Shown here: in pieces, positions 1-7,284 of the stretch
Layout of the letters: each line of letters starts with the position of its first letter
How positions within the stretch are numbered: the first letter of the stretch is position 1
DNA from: Clostridia bacterium
GTDB taxonomy: Bacteria > Bacillota > Clostridia > Christensenellales > Borkfalkiaceae
NCBI GenBank assembly: GCA_017504065.1
Contig: JAFVRU010000169.1
Location: 1-19,935 of the forward strand
DNA: 19,935 nucleotides
Reading direction: 5' to 3'
Program-made: the position numbers and the translations under genes
Notes under the pieces: model-generated
Database searches by the model: none
The model's input: only the letters and a program-made list of their open reading frames with translations
Told to the model about the DNA's origin: nothing

Positions 1-57
1 GTTGGCTTCCGTCAACAAGGCGAGAAACAACTAATCGGTTGTAAACTTGTAAACTGT

Positions 58-88
58 AAACCGCTTGCCGATCGGCAAGCGGTTTTTT
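58..88 (+). terminator. Strong intrinsic terminator at the end of an upstream unit
   Basis: A perfect 28-base palindrome (58-85) with a GC-rich core is followed by a run of T (83-88), a classical rho-independent terminator on the plus strand. It probably ends a gene lying mostly to the left of the window. One plus frame reaches a stop at 32-34 and another at 42-44, so I cannot say which frame, if any, is the real gene tail. Confidence 0.8.
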
Positions 89-200
89 CGCGGAATTTTC
101 AACGTATGATCACGCTCTTACAACGCAACGTTCGCATTGCTGCGGTATACTACCCCTACCAATAGCTTATCCGTTCCTTCAGAACACCTCCATAATAGTG
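89..200. other. Unassigned intergenic segment
   Basis: No gene is recognisable. On the minus strand a short hairpin can form at about 121-140 (six-base arms with one G-U pair around a seven-base loop). The longest plus reading frame from the ATG at 107 is only 19 codons. It lies between two terminators pointing at each other, so it may be transcribed weakly or not at all. Confidence 0.4.
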
Positions 201-229
201 AAAGCGCGGCTTTTCCAAGCCGCGCTTTT
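201..229 (-). terminator. Terminator of the pucR-S41 unit, possibly bidirectional
   Basis: A 12-bp stem (201-212 with 217-228) and a four-base loop lie 15 bases past the stop codon of the S41 protease. The T run is short on both strands (three to four bases), so efficiency is uncertain, but position and stem strength support the call. Confidence 0.65.
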
Positions 230-243
230 GCCATATTCGTCCA

Positions 244-1575
244 TTAAGAATTTTTCCATTTTTCAAACGCCGTTTCGATCAGCTCCGCGTCAGGGAACTG
301 CTCGTCCACCGTCAACGCGCCGTCTTCGGGCAATATACCCCGATCGTGAATACACGTATCCGAAACCGGCCAACGAATCACCGCCGTCGTCAATTTGATC
401 GCAGACGATTTTCCAAGCCCCAACGGATACGTCGTTTGCATAATTCCTTTCCCGTACGTCTTGGCAATTCCGTTTGCGTTCGTTAAACAAATATCCCCGT
501 ACCCGATTGCGCCGTAATCGACCATACACCCGATCAAGCATTCCGAAGCGGACGCCGTACTCGAATCCGCAAGCACCAAAATCCGACTCTCCGCCGAGAA
601 ATACATGGAATAAAAATTCCCGTTCGCGGTAAATTTCGACCGCTTTTCTCCGTAGTCCGCAACCGCCGCTACGGGATACATCTCCGTAGACGATTTGCAA
701 AAATAACTCGCGATCGATTGCATAACTTCCATGTCCCCGCCGCCGTTGCCGCGAAGATCCAAAACCAAATGCTTTTTGCCCGCCGAGCGGAACAATTCCA
801 TCGCTTTTTGAAACCCGCTCACCGCATTGCCGTTGAATTGAATCAATCGGATATACGCGGTATCGTCGCCCAAAAAAGCGTACCCGCCCGCGCTTTCCAC
901 AAGCTCCCGTTTGGAATTAAAGGAATAAGATCGCTCGTTGGTCTTATAGAACACGTAATTTTCCACGTAAGCGGCTTTGTAAAGCTCCAAATTTTGCAAT
1001 TCTTCGCCGCGACGAATACGAATCCAAAACCGTTCCCCGTCCGCGCGTTCGCCTAAAAACGCGGAAAATTTGTCAAATTCGCAACACTCGACAAGCTCGT
1101 TTTCCGTTTTGCCGAACCCGACGATATAATCTCCCGCCTGCAAGCCAACCGATTCCGCAGGGGAATTCCCGCTGACGCGCACGACTAGCATTTGCGCCGT
1201 TCCGTCGGCAGCTTTCGTATAGAACGATATGCCGATGCCGCTACGGCTACCCGCGTTGTCTCGTTTTAACGACGCGTACTCGTCCGCCGTCATGTATCCG
1301 GAATATGCGTCCAACACCCGTCCGTTGATCGCGCCGAAAATCGCGCCGTAAAAGACGTCGTCGTCTACGTCTTGATAATACTCTTTATCGACGGCTTTTT
1401 TGACTTTGATCAAGTCGCGCATTTCCTTATCCAAGGAAAACCACAAGCTCAACCCGCCGCAAAAAAACACCACGATCGCAGTTACAATCGCCGTAATCCA
1501 AACAATAATCTTCTTTTTCCGCGTTTTCGGCGGATTTTTCGGTAATTCTTCCCGTTCGTTCGGCGTTTCGTCCAT
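244..1575 (-). CDS. S41 family C-terminal processing peptidase, membrane anchored
   Basis: A 443-residue serine protease of the CtpA/CtpB/Prc family, predicted to act outside the membrane on exported or regulatory proteins. The first about 22 residues are charged and cytoplasmic, and one hydrophobic anchor spans about 23-48. A PDZ-like substrate-binding region lies at about 110-195. The protease core follows, with the LDLRGNGGG strand motif (about 272-280), the TASASE motif holding the predicted nucleophile Ser342, and YGKG with the predicted general base Lys376. The Ser-Lys spacing is about nine residues longer than in Prc, so Lys376 is an assignment by motif. The start is supported by AAGGAG seven bases upstream. 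It lies 66 bp downstream of a PucR-type regulator on the same strand and is probably cotranscribed with it. The substrate is not evident. Confidence 0.9.
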   Translation of the reverse strand: MDETPNEREELPKNPPKTRKKKIIVWITAIVTAIVVFFCGGLSLWFSLDKEMRDLIKVKKAVDKEYYQDVDDDVFYGAIFGAINGRVLDAYSGYMTADEYASLKRDNAGSRSGIGISFYTKAADGTAQMLVVRVSGNSPAESVGLQAGDYIVGFGKTENELVECCEFDKFSAFLGERADGERFWIRIRRGEELQNLELYKAAYVENYVFYKTNERSYSFNSKRELVESAGGYAFLGDDTAYIRLIQFNGNAVSGFQKAMELFRSAGKKHLVLDLRGNGGGDMEVMQSIASYFCKSSTEMYPVAAVADYGEKRSKFTANGNFYSMYFSAESRILVLADSSTASASECLIGCMVDYGAIGYGDICLTNANGIAKTYGKGIMQTTYPLGLGKSSAIKLTTAVIRWPVSDTCIHDRGILPEDGALTVDEQFPDAELIETAFEKWKNS

Positions 1576-1641
1576 ACGTTCTCCTTACCAAATTATGTAC
1601 TTGCGCGCAGTTTTTATACCCTTTTACACCCGTTTTTCCGA

Positions 1642-2667
1642 TCAACGACCGAGCAATTTATGCAACAGCGTCAATACACGGAAAGACACCGCGTCCGAAA
1701 ACGAACGCAAATTCAACCCCGTCGCCTTTTCAATCTTATCCAAGCGGTATAAAAGCGTATTTCGGTGCATATATAAATTCCGCGCCGTCTCGCTGACGTT
1801 CAAACTGCTCTGCAAAAACGCTTCCGCTGTCATCAGCATCTCTTCGTCGTCAAAAACTTCTTTGGAATGTTCGTCGGTGAGTTCGCTCAAATACTCCGCC
1901 AACTTACTTTCGGGAATATCTTCCATCATTTTCACGAGAATAAATTCCCGATAGGAATGCACGTTACCCTGCATTTCGAAAACGTCCGCATAGCGCAACG
2001 CGTTCTCCGCGCGAGCGTACGAGAGCGCGGCGTCTTTCAATTCCCGTACCGTCGGACCTACGCCCACCGATACGTCCAGCCCCAATTCTTCTTTCAAGGA
2101 CTGCGCCAAAAACTCCGCATAGTCCACGGACGAGTGGTATTCGTCCCCGTCGTCTTCCACGAATTTGACAACCGCGCAGGTGTCTTCGGTGATTTGCAAA
2201 GCGGTGTCCAAGCTATTGCCACCGTACTGTTCCAACACCGCGAGCGCTTCTTGCAGGAGTTTGGGTACGCGCAAAACCATGACGAAACAACGCACTTCCC
2301 GTACGGAATATTTGGTCATGTATTTATAGATCCCCATTGTGGACGCTTCACCGAGCAAAATGCGCTTTAACGTATCCGTTTTGGAAAGTTCCGTTTCCCG
2401 TTCCGCGCAGCGTTCGATATACGCGGGCAACAGCGCGGCAAACCGAGCTTGCGTTTCCGTCGCGCCCGTCAATACGCCGATATAACCTACGTTACGGTAT
2501 AAAAATCGGAAAAACGTGTACTCCCCGTCGTCTGTTACGTCGTCGAATTGCTTATCGCAAACGGGTTTCCCGATCGGTCGGGTGTTTTCTGCGTAACAGA
2601 AAAACTCCACGCCGAGTTTTTCGGAAACTTCCTTTTGTATTCTGTCGAGTTCGGACATAGTTCTCAT
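1642..2667 (-). CDS. PucR/CdaR-type helix-turn-helix transcriptional regulator
   Basis: A 341-residue regulator. The C-terminal about 65 residues match the PucR C-terminal HTH family, with a conserved core reading SETARNLYMHRNTLLYRLDK, followed by a leucine-rich end. The central part (about 120-240) resembles the GGDEF-like middle region of CdaR/PucR regulators. The N-terminal about 100 residues may be a ligand-sensing domain that I cannot name. Two starts are possible. The first ATG (2667) is only three bases after GGAG, and the second (2658, MSELDRIQ) is twelve bases after it, so the start is uncertain by three residues. A consensus promoter lies upstream. The family usually responds to small metabolites such as purines, sugars or amino acids. 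The effector here is unknown, and the only plausible cotranscribed target is the S41 protease. Confidence 0.85.
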   Translation of the reverse strand: MRTMSELDRIQKEVSEKLGVEFFCYAENTRPIGKPVCDKQFDDVTDDGEYTFFRFLYRNVGYIGVLTGATETQARFAALLPAYIERCAERETELSKTDTLKRILLGEASTMGIYKYMTKYSVREVRCFVMVLRVPKLLQEALAVLEQYGGNSLDTALQITEDTCAVVKFVEDDGDEYHSSVDYAEFLAQSLKEELGLDVSVGVGPTVRELKDAALSYARAENALRYADVFEMQGNVHSYREFILVKMMEDIPESKLAEYLSELTDEHSKEVFDDEEMLMTAEAFLQSSLNVSETARNLYMHRNTLLYRLDKIEKATGLNLRSFSDAVSFRVLTLLHKLLGR

Positions 2668-2718
2668 TTTCTCCTTTCACGGCGAATATCCTATGGATAC
2701 ACGCGTCGCCGCTCTTTT

Positions 2719-2747
2719 ATTATAACGCAAACGAAAAAATTTTTCAA
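2719..2747 (-). promoter_or_regulatory. Sigma-A promoter of the pucR-S41 unit
   Basis: On the minus strand TTGAAA (2742-2747) and TATAAT (2719-2724) are separated by 17 bases. The predicted start is about 45 bases upstream of the regulator's start codon. Confidence 0.75.
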
Positions 2748-2871
2748 CACTTTTTCCCCTTGTTTTCTTTTTCCTTTGGATTTCTTCAAAAAACTTGGAG
2801 AAAAACCGAGAAAAAAAGCGTTTTTTAGGCAAAGTTTTTCAAGGAAAATATAAAATTATTTTCACTTCTTA

Positions 2872-2900
2872 TTGACAAGCAATTTTAAAAGTGTTATAAT
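2872..2900 (+). promoter_or_regulatory. Strong sigma-A promoter of the membrane protein gene
   Basis: A perfect TTGACA (2872-2877) and a perfect TATAAT (2895-2900) are separated by 17 bases, with a TGT extended -10. This is the strongest promoter shape in the left half of the window. It leaves a 5' leader of about 80 bases. Confidence 0.85.
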
Positions 2901-2926
2901 ACTGTAAAGTGTATTCTTTTTTTCGT

Positions 2927-2951
2927 CGTTTTCTTATAATAAGAAAAAACG
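2927..2951 (+). other. AT-rich hairpin in the leader of the membrane protein gene
   Basis: A nine-base perfect stem (2929-2937 with 2939-2947) can extend by a CG pair across a small bulge. It has no following T run, so it is not a terminator. It may stabilise the transcript; that role is inference. Confidence 0.4.
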
Positions 2952-2985
2952 AAGCATACAAAATATCAAATACAGGAGATTTGTT

Positions 2986-4347
2986 ATGAGCAACATCAAC
3001 CAACTTCCTACGGAAGAAATGCCCGAAGATTTTTCGGCGCTCCCCCCCGTAGAAGAAACGGAAACTTTGGATCCCACCGCTAAGAAAAAGAACGCAGGCT
3101 ACCGCGTATTTGCGGCAATTCTTGCCGTGATCAGCGTCGCTGCTTTCTTTATCCCTATGTTCGGGTATCTGAATGCCTTCTTCGCAGTAGAAGAAGAAAT
3201 GCTCTTTAAAGTACTTACCGACGCGTTCGGTTCTGACATGAAAGCGTTTGGCGTTATCCCCGTACTTACCAACACCGAACTTTTGCTCGGTAAACTCGCG
3301 GGCGTAATGCTCTACGTGCTCGTTGCAGGCTTGGCGGTTTCGTTTATCCTTTCTTTCATCGCGTTGTTTAGCGCAAAGAAAGCGCCCGCTTTGCTCGCTG
3401 CAGCGGCTACCTTCTTCGGTGTGAGCACCGCAGCGTATACCGTAAGCATCATCGCAGCGACCGCGTCTATCGATCTGAAAATCGATCTCATCAGCGTTGC
3501 GCTTGCGGCTGTAGGCGTATTGCTTTGCTGCTTGCTTTCCCCGATCAGAAACGGCAAGAAAGCTTGGGCAAACGTATTCCAATTCCTGCTTACGATCGGC
3601 GCTTGCTTCTCCGTCGTATACGGCGCAGGGAAAGCTGCTCCCGTTTTGGAAATAGCGTATATAGTAAAATCCATGTACGAAACCATCGTACTTGCGATCG
3701 TTGCAGTCGTATTCCTTTGCGCGGTATTCGCGTATATCCGTTTGAGAACGGTAAAGGGCTTGGGCTTCGACATTTTCCGTTACGTATTGTTGATCCTTGC
3801 GGCGGTTGCGCTTTGCTACGTCAACGTTGCAAGCGAAGCAGATAGCGATACGTTGCAACTCTATGCGTTGATCGCTGCGATCATCTCGGTCGTACAAATC
3901 ATCATCGCAATCGTACAAATCCGTTGCAAAGGCAAGAAAGAAGTCAAGGACGCGCAAGAAGAAATTCTGAACTCCTTCGAAGTAGAAGAATATGCGGAAG
4001 CGTATCCTTACGAAGGCGGTCCTGTTGCAGGCGTTGAAATGGCGGAAGAAGTCAACACGACGGTTCACGCGCAACCCGCGCCCGTACAAACGGCTGGCTA
4101 TGATTTCTATAACTGCAAGAGCTTTGATCCGTTCATTGCTTCGCTCGATATGGAAGAAAGAAATCAATTTACGGAATTGTTCATCTTGAAATACAAAGGC
4201 GTTATGCCCGAAATTCCCGACTATCAAGTAGGCGGCGACAACAAGGAATTCTTCCGCAAAGTCTTCATCTATCTCGGTCAATACAGAGATCGTATCCCTA
4301 ACGGATTGCTTGCGAAGATCTATCAATTCTCGATCAAATTATCCTAA
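2986..4347 (+). CDS. Multi-spanning membrane protein with acidic N-terminus and distinct cytoplasmic C-terminal domain
   Basis: A 453-residue protein I cannot assign to a named family. Residues 1-36 are acidic and proline-rich with a KKK stretch before the first membrane segment. About eight hydrophobic segments follow between roughly residues 38 and 310. A charged, proline-containing linker (about 315-370) leads to a compact non-membrane tail (about 372-453) rich in aromatic and charged residues, ending IPNGLLAKIYQFSIKLS. No transporter, enzyme or secretion motif is visible. AGGAGA (2974-2979) supports the start. It is monocistronic, with a strong promoter and strong terminator, and points opposite to its left and right neighbours, which suggests high independent expression. 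The tail looks like an interaction domain. Function unknown. Confidence 0.85.
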   Translation: MSNINQLPTEEMPEDFSALPPVEETETLDPTAKKKNAGYRVFAAILAVISVAAFFIPMFGYLNAFFAVEEEMLFKVLTDAFGSDMKAFGVIPVLTNTELLLGKLAGVMLYVLVAGLAVSFILSFIALFSAKKAPALLAAAATFFGVSTAAYTVSIIAATASIDLKIDLISVALAAVGVLLCCLLSPIRNGKKAWANVFQFLLTIGACFSVVYGAGKAAPVLEIAYIVKSMYETIVLAIVAVVFLCAVFAYIRLRTVKGLGFDIFRYVLLILAAVALCYVNVASEADSDTLQLYALIAAIISVVQIIIAIVQIRCKGKKEVKDAQEEILNSFEVEEYAEAYPYEGGPVAGVEMAEEVNTTVHAQPAPVQTAGYDFYNCKSFDPFIASLDMEERNQFTELFILKYKGVMPEIPDYQVGGDNKEFFRKVFIYLGQYRDRIPNGLLAKIYQFSIKLS

Positions 4348-4357
4348 CGATATAGCT

Positions 4358-4393
4358 AAACCGAGCCGATCGTAGCCGATCGGCTCGGTTTTT
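4358..4393 (+). terminator. Strong terminator of the membrane protein gene
   Basis: A 15-bp GC-rich stem (4358-4372 with 4377-4391) with a four-base loop is followed by T residues to 4393. It lies 10 bases after the stop codon. Confidence 0.85.
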
Positions 4394-4411
4394 ACGTTGT
4401 CAAAAAAATGC

Positions 4412-4440
4412 AAACCCGCTTTGATATTAAAGCGGGTTTT
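4412..4440 (-). terminator. Terminator of the sigma-factor operon
   Basis: An 11-bp stem (4412-4422 with 4429-4439) and a six-base loop lie just past the stop of the last gene of the minus-strand operon. On the minus strand the stem is followed by TTTGCATTTTTTT. A plus-strand TTTT means it could act both ways. Confidence 0.75.
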
Positions 4441-4450
4441 ATGCTTTCAT

Positions 4451-4813
4451 TTATTCTTTAATCCGAATTTTTAACACGAGCGCGCCGTCGTCCAAAGTTT
4501 CCCGCTCCGCGCAGAGCCGATCGACGAGATACAAGCCCCTGCCGTGCTCGGAATACACTTCCGCGCAAACGCTCTCTTTCGGCGGTTGGAATACCGTTGT
4601 CGCCAAGATTTTTAATTCCACGAACCCGTCGCGGATCTCGCCGCGCAATTTCGCGCTACCCGAAGAATGTTTCAAAACGTTCCCAAGCAATTCGTATGCA
4701 ACCAATCTACAATCGAAAACGCTTTCGCTATGCACGTTTTCCGCATGGAGAAAGGCGCAAAATTCGTCCATCGCCCGTTTGAGCGCCGCATAATTTTCTA
4801 TTTCGAAAATCAC
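4451..4813 (-). CDS. HATPase-fold anti-sigma/serine-kinase-like protein (RsbW/SpoIIAB group)
   Basis: A 120-residue protein with the shape of the small GHKL ATPases that bind sigma factors and phosphorylate STAS proteins. The N-box is present as ELLGNVLKHS, with the Mg-coordinating Asn at residue 45. The G2 box is present as EHGRGLYLVDRLC, around residue 91. The G1 box (DxGxG) is not recognisable between them, so ATP binding is likely but not certain. Translation starts at a GTG, seven bases after GGGGGAG; no ATG fits. It sits 15 bp downstream of the sigma gene and is the last gene of the operon. Position and motifs suggest that it, not the degenerate protein upstream of sigma, supplies the kinase or anti-sigma activity. 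That is inference. Confidence 0.8.
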   Translation of the reverse strand: MIFEIENYAALKRAMDEFCAFLHAENVHSESVFDCRLVAYELLGNVLKHSSGSAKLRGEIRDGFVELKILATTVFQPPKESVCAEVYSEHGRGLYLVDRLCAERETLDDGALVLKIRIKE

Positions 4814-4828
4814 CGTCTTTCTCCCCCT

Positions 4829-5566
4829 TTACATCGTATCTTTCAAATTGTCTTTGAGCTTCAACAAAAGTTTCCGTTCCATACGCGAAACGAACATTTG
4901 CGAAACCCCCAACCGCTTCGCCGTTTCGCTTTGAGAAAGCTCGTCCACGTAGCGGTATTTGATCAAGGCTTTTTCGGTGTCCGTAAAATCCCGCATTGCC
5001 GCGCGCAACGTTTCTTTCGTCTCAAACGCTTCGTATTTATCTTCGCCGTCCGCGAGTACGGAATACAGCGACCCTTCCGCTTCCCCGTCCGCGCCGCTAA
5101 CCATGCCGTCCAACGACAGCGTTCCGCCGACTTCCAGCGCCCGTACGGCTTCTTCTTCGGTGATCGAAAGCGCTTCCGCGATCTTTTTCACGCTCGGCTT
5201 TTCGCCGTGTTTCGCTTCGTAATCCGCCGAGAAATTCCGCGCCGCCGCGCTGATCTCCCCAAGCCGTCTAGGGAGTTTGACAAGCCGAGATTTGTCGCGG
5301 AAATAGTTCTTAATCTCCCCCGTGATCGTGGGCGTAATAAAGGTAGTAAACTGCATACCGAGCTCGGGATTGAAACGATCGACGCCACGCAAAAGCGCGT
5401 ACGAAGCGACTTGCTTTAAGTCGTCGTACTCCACGCCCCGCCCTACGAATTTCTTGGCGAGAATGTCGGCTATGTAGAGATGTTGTTCGACGATTTTGTT
5501 GCGAATCGCAACGTCGCCGCTCTCTTTGTACTGCCGAAACAGCTCGGTGATTTCTTCGCTTTTCAT
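4829..5566 (-). CDS. RNA polymerase sigma factor of the sigma-B/F/G group
   Basis: A 245-residue sigma-70 family factor. Region 2 is clear at about 22-95, with GRGVEYDDLKQVASYALLRG and then DRFNPELGMQFTTF and TITGEIKNYFRDK. A region 3 follows from about 95 (LVKLPRRLGEI). Region 4 at about 190-240 carries the HTH LSQSETAKRLGVSQMFVSRM. Length and order match SigB/SigF, with no region 1.1. It is flanked by two HATPase-like genes and lies downstream of a STAS gene, the arrangement of partner-switching operons such as spoIIA and rsbVW-sigB. The start has AAAGGAG upstream, and the gap from the preceding gene is 17 bp. Whether it governs stress, sporulation or something else cannot be told. No sporulation genes are present in the window. 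Confidence 0.9.
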   Translation of the reverse strand: MKSEEITELFRQYKESGDVAIRNKIVEQHLYIADILAKKFVGRGVEYDDLKQVASYALLRGVDRFNPELGMQFTTFITPTITGEIKNYFRDKSRLVKLPRRLGEISAAARNFSADYEAKHGEKPSVKKIAEALSITEEEAVRALEVGGTLSLDGMVSGADGEAEGSLYSVLADGEDKYEAFETKETLRAAMRDFTDTEKALIKYRYVDELSQSETAKRLGVSQMFVSRMERKLLLKLKDNLKDTM

Positions 5567-5583
5567 AGCTCCTTTACTCGCCC

Positions 5584-5937
5584 TTACCCTTCAAAACGAA
5601 TTTCTTGCACGCCGTCGGCGTCCTGTTTAAACTCCACTTTTCCAAGCAATGCGGAAAGCAACGCGCGGGAAATTTCGTCTTCCAACGAATCGTCCTTTTC
5701 CCCGCCTTTTTCCGCGCCTGTGATCGAGCAAGCCAAGCTCTCCCCGACCCCGAATTCGATGTTCGCGGTAAGATAGCCGTTGCGCTTTAATATGAGCAAA
5801 CTTTCGGTTACGCAGACTTTGAAATCTTCCGTCGAGTCCACGTCAAACCCAACGAGCGCGCAAAGCCCGCCCGTCGTCAAACGTACCGTCGTTAAATATT
5901 CACCCGTCAAGGGCAATGAAACCGAGAATTTTTCCAT
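5584..5937 (-). CDS. Degenerate RsbW-like protein (HATPase fold without kinase motifs)
   Basis: A 117-residue protein whose first half aligns well with RsbW by eye. FSVSLPLTGEYLTTVRLTTG matches the RsbW N-terminus, and TEDFKVCVTES matches the helix leading into the N-box. The N-box itself is lost: where RsbW has E-A-C-T-N-A-V, this has ESLLILKRNGY with no Asn. The G1 and G2 glycine motifs are absent, replaced by an acidic, lysine-containing stretch (about 75-90). It therefore probably cannot bind ATP, but could still bind the sigma factor or the STAS protein. I place the start at the ATG at 5937, one base after the STAS stop and ten bases after GGAG. An upstream TTG at 5946 has poor spacing. 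It occupies the rsbW position. Confidence 0.75.
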   Translation of the reverse strand: MEKFSVSLPLTGEYLTTVRLTTGGLCALVGFDVDSTEDFKVCVTESLLILKRNGYLTANIEFGVGESLACSITGAEKGGEKDDSLEDEISRALLSALLGKVEFKQDADGVQEIRFEG

Positions 5938-5938
5938 C

Positions 5939-6247
5939 TTACGCAATCTCCATGATCGAATCCAACGAACAAATCACGAACAGTTTTTTAATCTTCGGTT
6001 GTAAACCCGAAAGCTTCATCGTATACCCGTCCGATTTGACCGCTTTTAAAATTTTGACAAACGTGCCGAGCGTCGTACTGTCGATAAAATTCAAATCCGT
6101 ACAATCGAAAACAACGTTCCCGGGCGTTTGTTTATATCCGTCCATAACCGCTTGGTAAAACGCTTCCGCGTTCCCCAAATCGATATCCCCCGAAAGGGAA
6201 ACCGACAAACTCCCTTCCGAAAATCCCGTCAATTTTACTTCTTCCAT
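5939..6247 (-). CDS. STAS-domain anti-sigma factor antagonist (RsbV/SpoIIAA-like)
   Basis: A 102-residue single STAS domain. In partner-switching systems the unphosphorylated form releases a sigma factor from its HATPase anti-sigma. The phospho-site region reads LNFIDSTTLGTFV, with the expected acceptor Ser57 after Asp56; the usual DSTGLG has Thr in place of Gly. I chose the start at 6247 because GGAG lies eight bases upstream. A longer frame from 6295 would run through the promoter. It is the first gene of the operon, with one base between its stop and the next start, which implies translational coupling. Confidence 0.88.
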   Translation of the reverse strand: MEEVKLTGFSEGSLSVSLSGDIDLGNAEAFYQAVMDGYKQTPGNVVFDCTDLNFIDSTTLGTFVKILKAVKSDGYTMKLSGLQPKIKKLFVICSLDSIMEIA

Positions 6248-6283
6248 GGTTCTTTCTCCTTTCAGACGAATTCTTCTACTTAT

Positions 6284-6312
6284 TTTATAATACAAAACCC
6301 GCCCTTTTTAAA
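6284..6312 (-). promoter_or_regulatory. Probable promoter of the STAS-sigma operon
   Basis: On the minus strand TTTAAA (6307-6312) and TATAAA (6284-6289) are 17 bases apart, a moderate sigma-A match. The -35 lies in the loop of the upstream gene's terminator hairpin. No convincing sigma-B-type pair (GTTTAA with GGGTAT at 13-15 spacing) is present, so autoregulation by the encoded sigma is not supported by sequence alone. Confidence 0.4.
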
Positions 6313-6330
6313 CACTTTGGGCGGATTTTT
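6298..6330 (-). terminator. Terminator at the end of the metal-exporter gene
   Basis: A six-base GC stem (6299-6304 with 6319-6324) encloses a 14-base loop, with GGGCGGGTTTT on the minus strand. On the plus strand it is followed by TTTTTT, so it can act in both directions. Confidence 0.55.
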
Positions 6331-6333
6331 TCT

Positions 6334-7275
6334 TTACACGGTGAGTGGAAACAGGTTAAAAAGTAGCCCGATTACGACGGAAACGAAATACGAAAAGGCA
6401 ATCAGTCCCACATTCCGTTTCCAACGCCTAACGTTTTTCAACAGTACGACGTAGCCCATACCCGCGTTTGCGCAAAGCCCCGCCGCGCACGTACCGAACG
6501 TGATCGCGCCGTTTAAAAACGCTTCCGTCAACACGACGCTGGACGCGCAGTTTGGAATCAGCCCGATCGCGCAGCCGATAAACGGCTGTAAAAAGCGGTT
6601 GCGGTGCATAAACGCGATAAACTTGTCTTCTCCAATCTCGTGCACGATTGCCGTCAACGCAAAATTCACGAGAAAGATAAACGCCAAAACCTGCAAAGTA
6701 TGGAGCAAAGGATACAGTCCGTATTTTGCCCAAGCGCTACCCGTCGCGTGCGTTTGTCCGCAGGAACAGTTTGCTTCTACGCTCCGATCGTCCATGTACA
6801 TTTGCATAAAAATTTCCTTGGTCGTCGTCGGCTCACCCGCGCTTGTTTGCGGGATTTGAACGCATACCTGCCTATGCCCAACAAGCCGCATTACGCCGTC
6901 CACGGCGTATCCCAGCGCAATCCCGATCCCGATTTTGACCGCCATCATGGGCAGCACCCACTCTGCGCCCGTTCCCGACGAGAGCATGATGATAAACGCT
7001 TCGTCGCTCGTCGCGAAAAAGATGGCGAGAAGCGTGCCGAGCGTGATATACTTCCGCTCGAACAATTTCGCCGCCATAACGGAAAATCCGCATTGTGGAA
7101 TCAAGCCCGTCGCCGCGCCGATCGCAGGGCCCATCGAGCCCGTGAACCGCGTCGCTTTTTGCAAATCGACCTTGCTTTCGATGAGCTGTATCACGATATA
7201 GAAAAGCAAGATCCACGGCGCTAACGGCCACGTATCCTTGAATGCGTGCGTTAAAATTTCCAAAAAATGTTTCAT
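6334..7275 (-). CDS. Putative 10-TM heavy-metal/arsenic exporter (ArsP_2-like)
   Basis: A 313-residue integral membrane protein. It has an internally repeated design. GLIPQCGFSVMAAKLFERKY (about 57-76) in the first half matches GLIPNCASSVVLTEAFLNGA (about 238-257) in the second, typical of the family called putative 10TM heavy-metal exporter and also annotated as a manganese or arsenic transporter. A soluble loop between the halves (about 136-180) carries Cys and His (NCSCGQTH), a plausible metal-binding site. The substrate cannot be fixed from sequence. It starts nine bases after the tsaD stop with a weak AAAGGG site, so it is probably cotranscribed with tsaD. Confidence 0.8.
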   Translation of the reverse strand: MKHFLEILTHAFKDTWPLAPWILLFYIVIQLIESKVDLQKATRFTGSMGPAIGAATGLIPQCGFSVMAAKLFERKYITLGTLLAIFFATSDEAFIIMLSSGTGAEWVLPMMAVKIGIGIALGYAVDGVMRLVGHRQVCVQIPQTSAGEPTTTKEIFMQMYMDDRSVEANCSCGQTHATGSAWAKYGLYPLLHTLQVLAFIFLVNFALTAIVHEIGEDKFIAFMHRNRFLQPFIGCAIGLIPNCASSVVLTEAFLNGAITFGTCAAGLCANAGMGYVVLLKNVRRWKRNVGLIAFSYFVSVVIGLLFNLFPLTV

Positions 7276-7284
7276 ACGCGCCCT

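Noticed and set aside
2869..4326. Long minus-strand open frame of 485 codons opposite the membrane protein gene
   Set aside because: Its translation is an unnatural Arg/Asp/Tyr/Phe-rich string, it would run through the opposing promoter, and the plus-strand gene has a promoter, ribosome site, terminator and plausible membrane segments.
6248..6295. Upstream start for the STAS protein
   Set aside because: It would place the start within the promoter's -10 region, and the internal ATG at 6247 has a good GGAG.
6284..6312. Sigma-B-type autoregulatory promoter for the sigma operon
   Set aside because: GTTTAA is present but no GGGTAT-like -10 occurs at 13-15 bases spacing.
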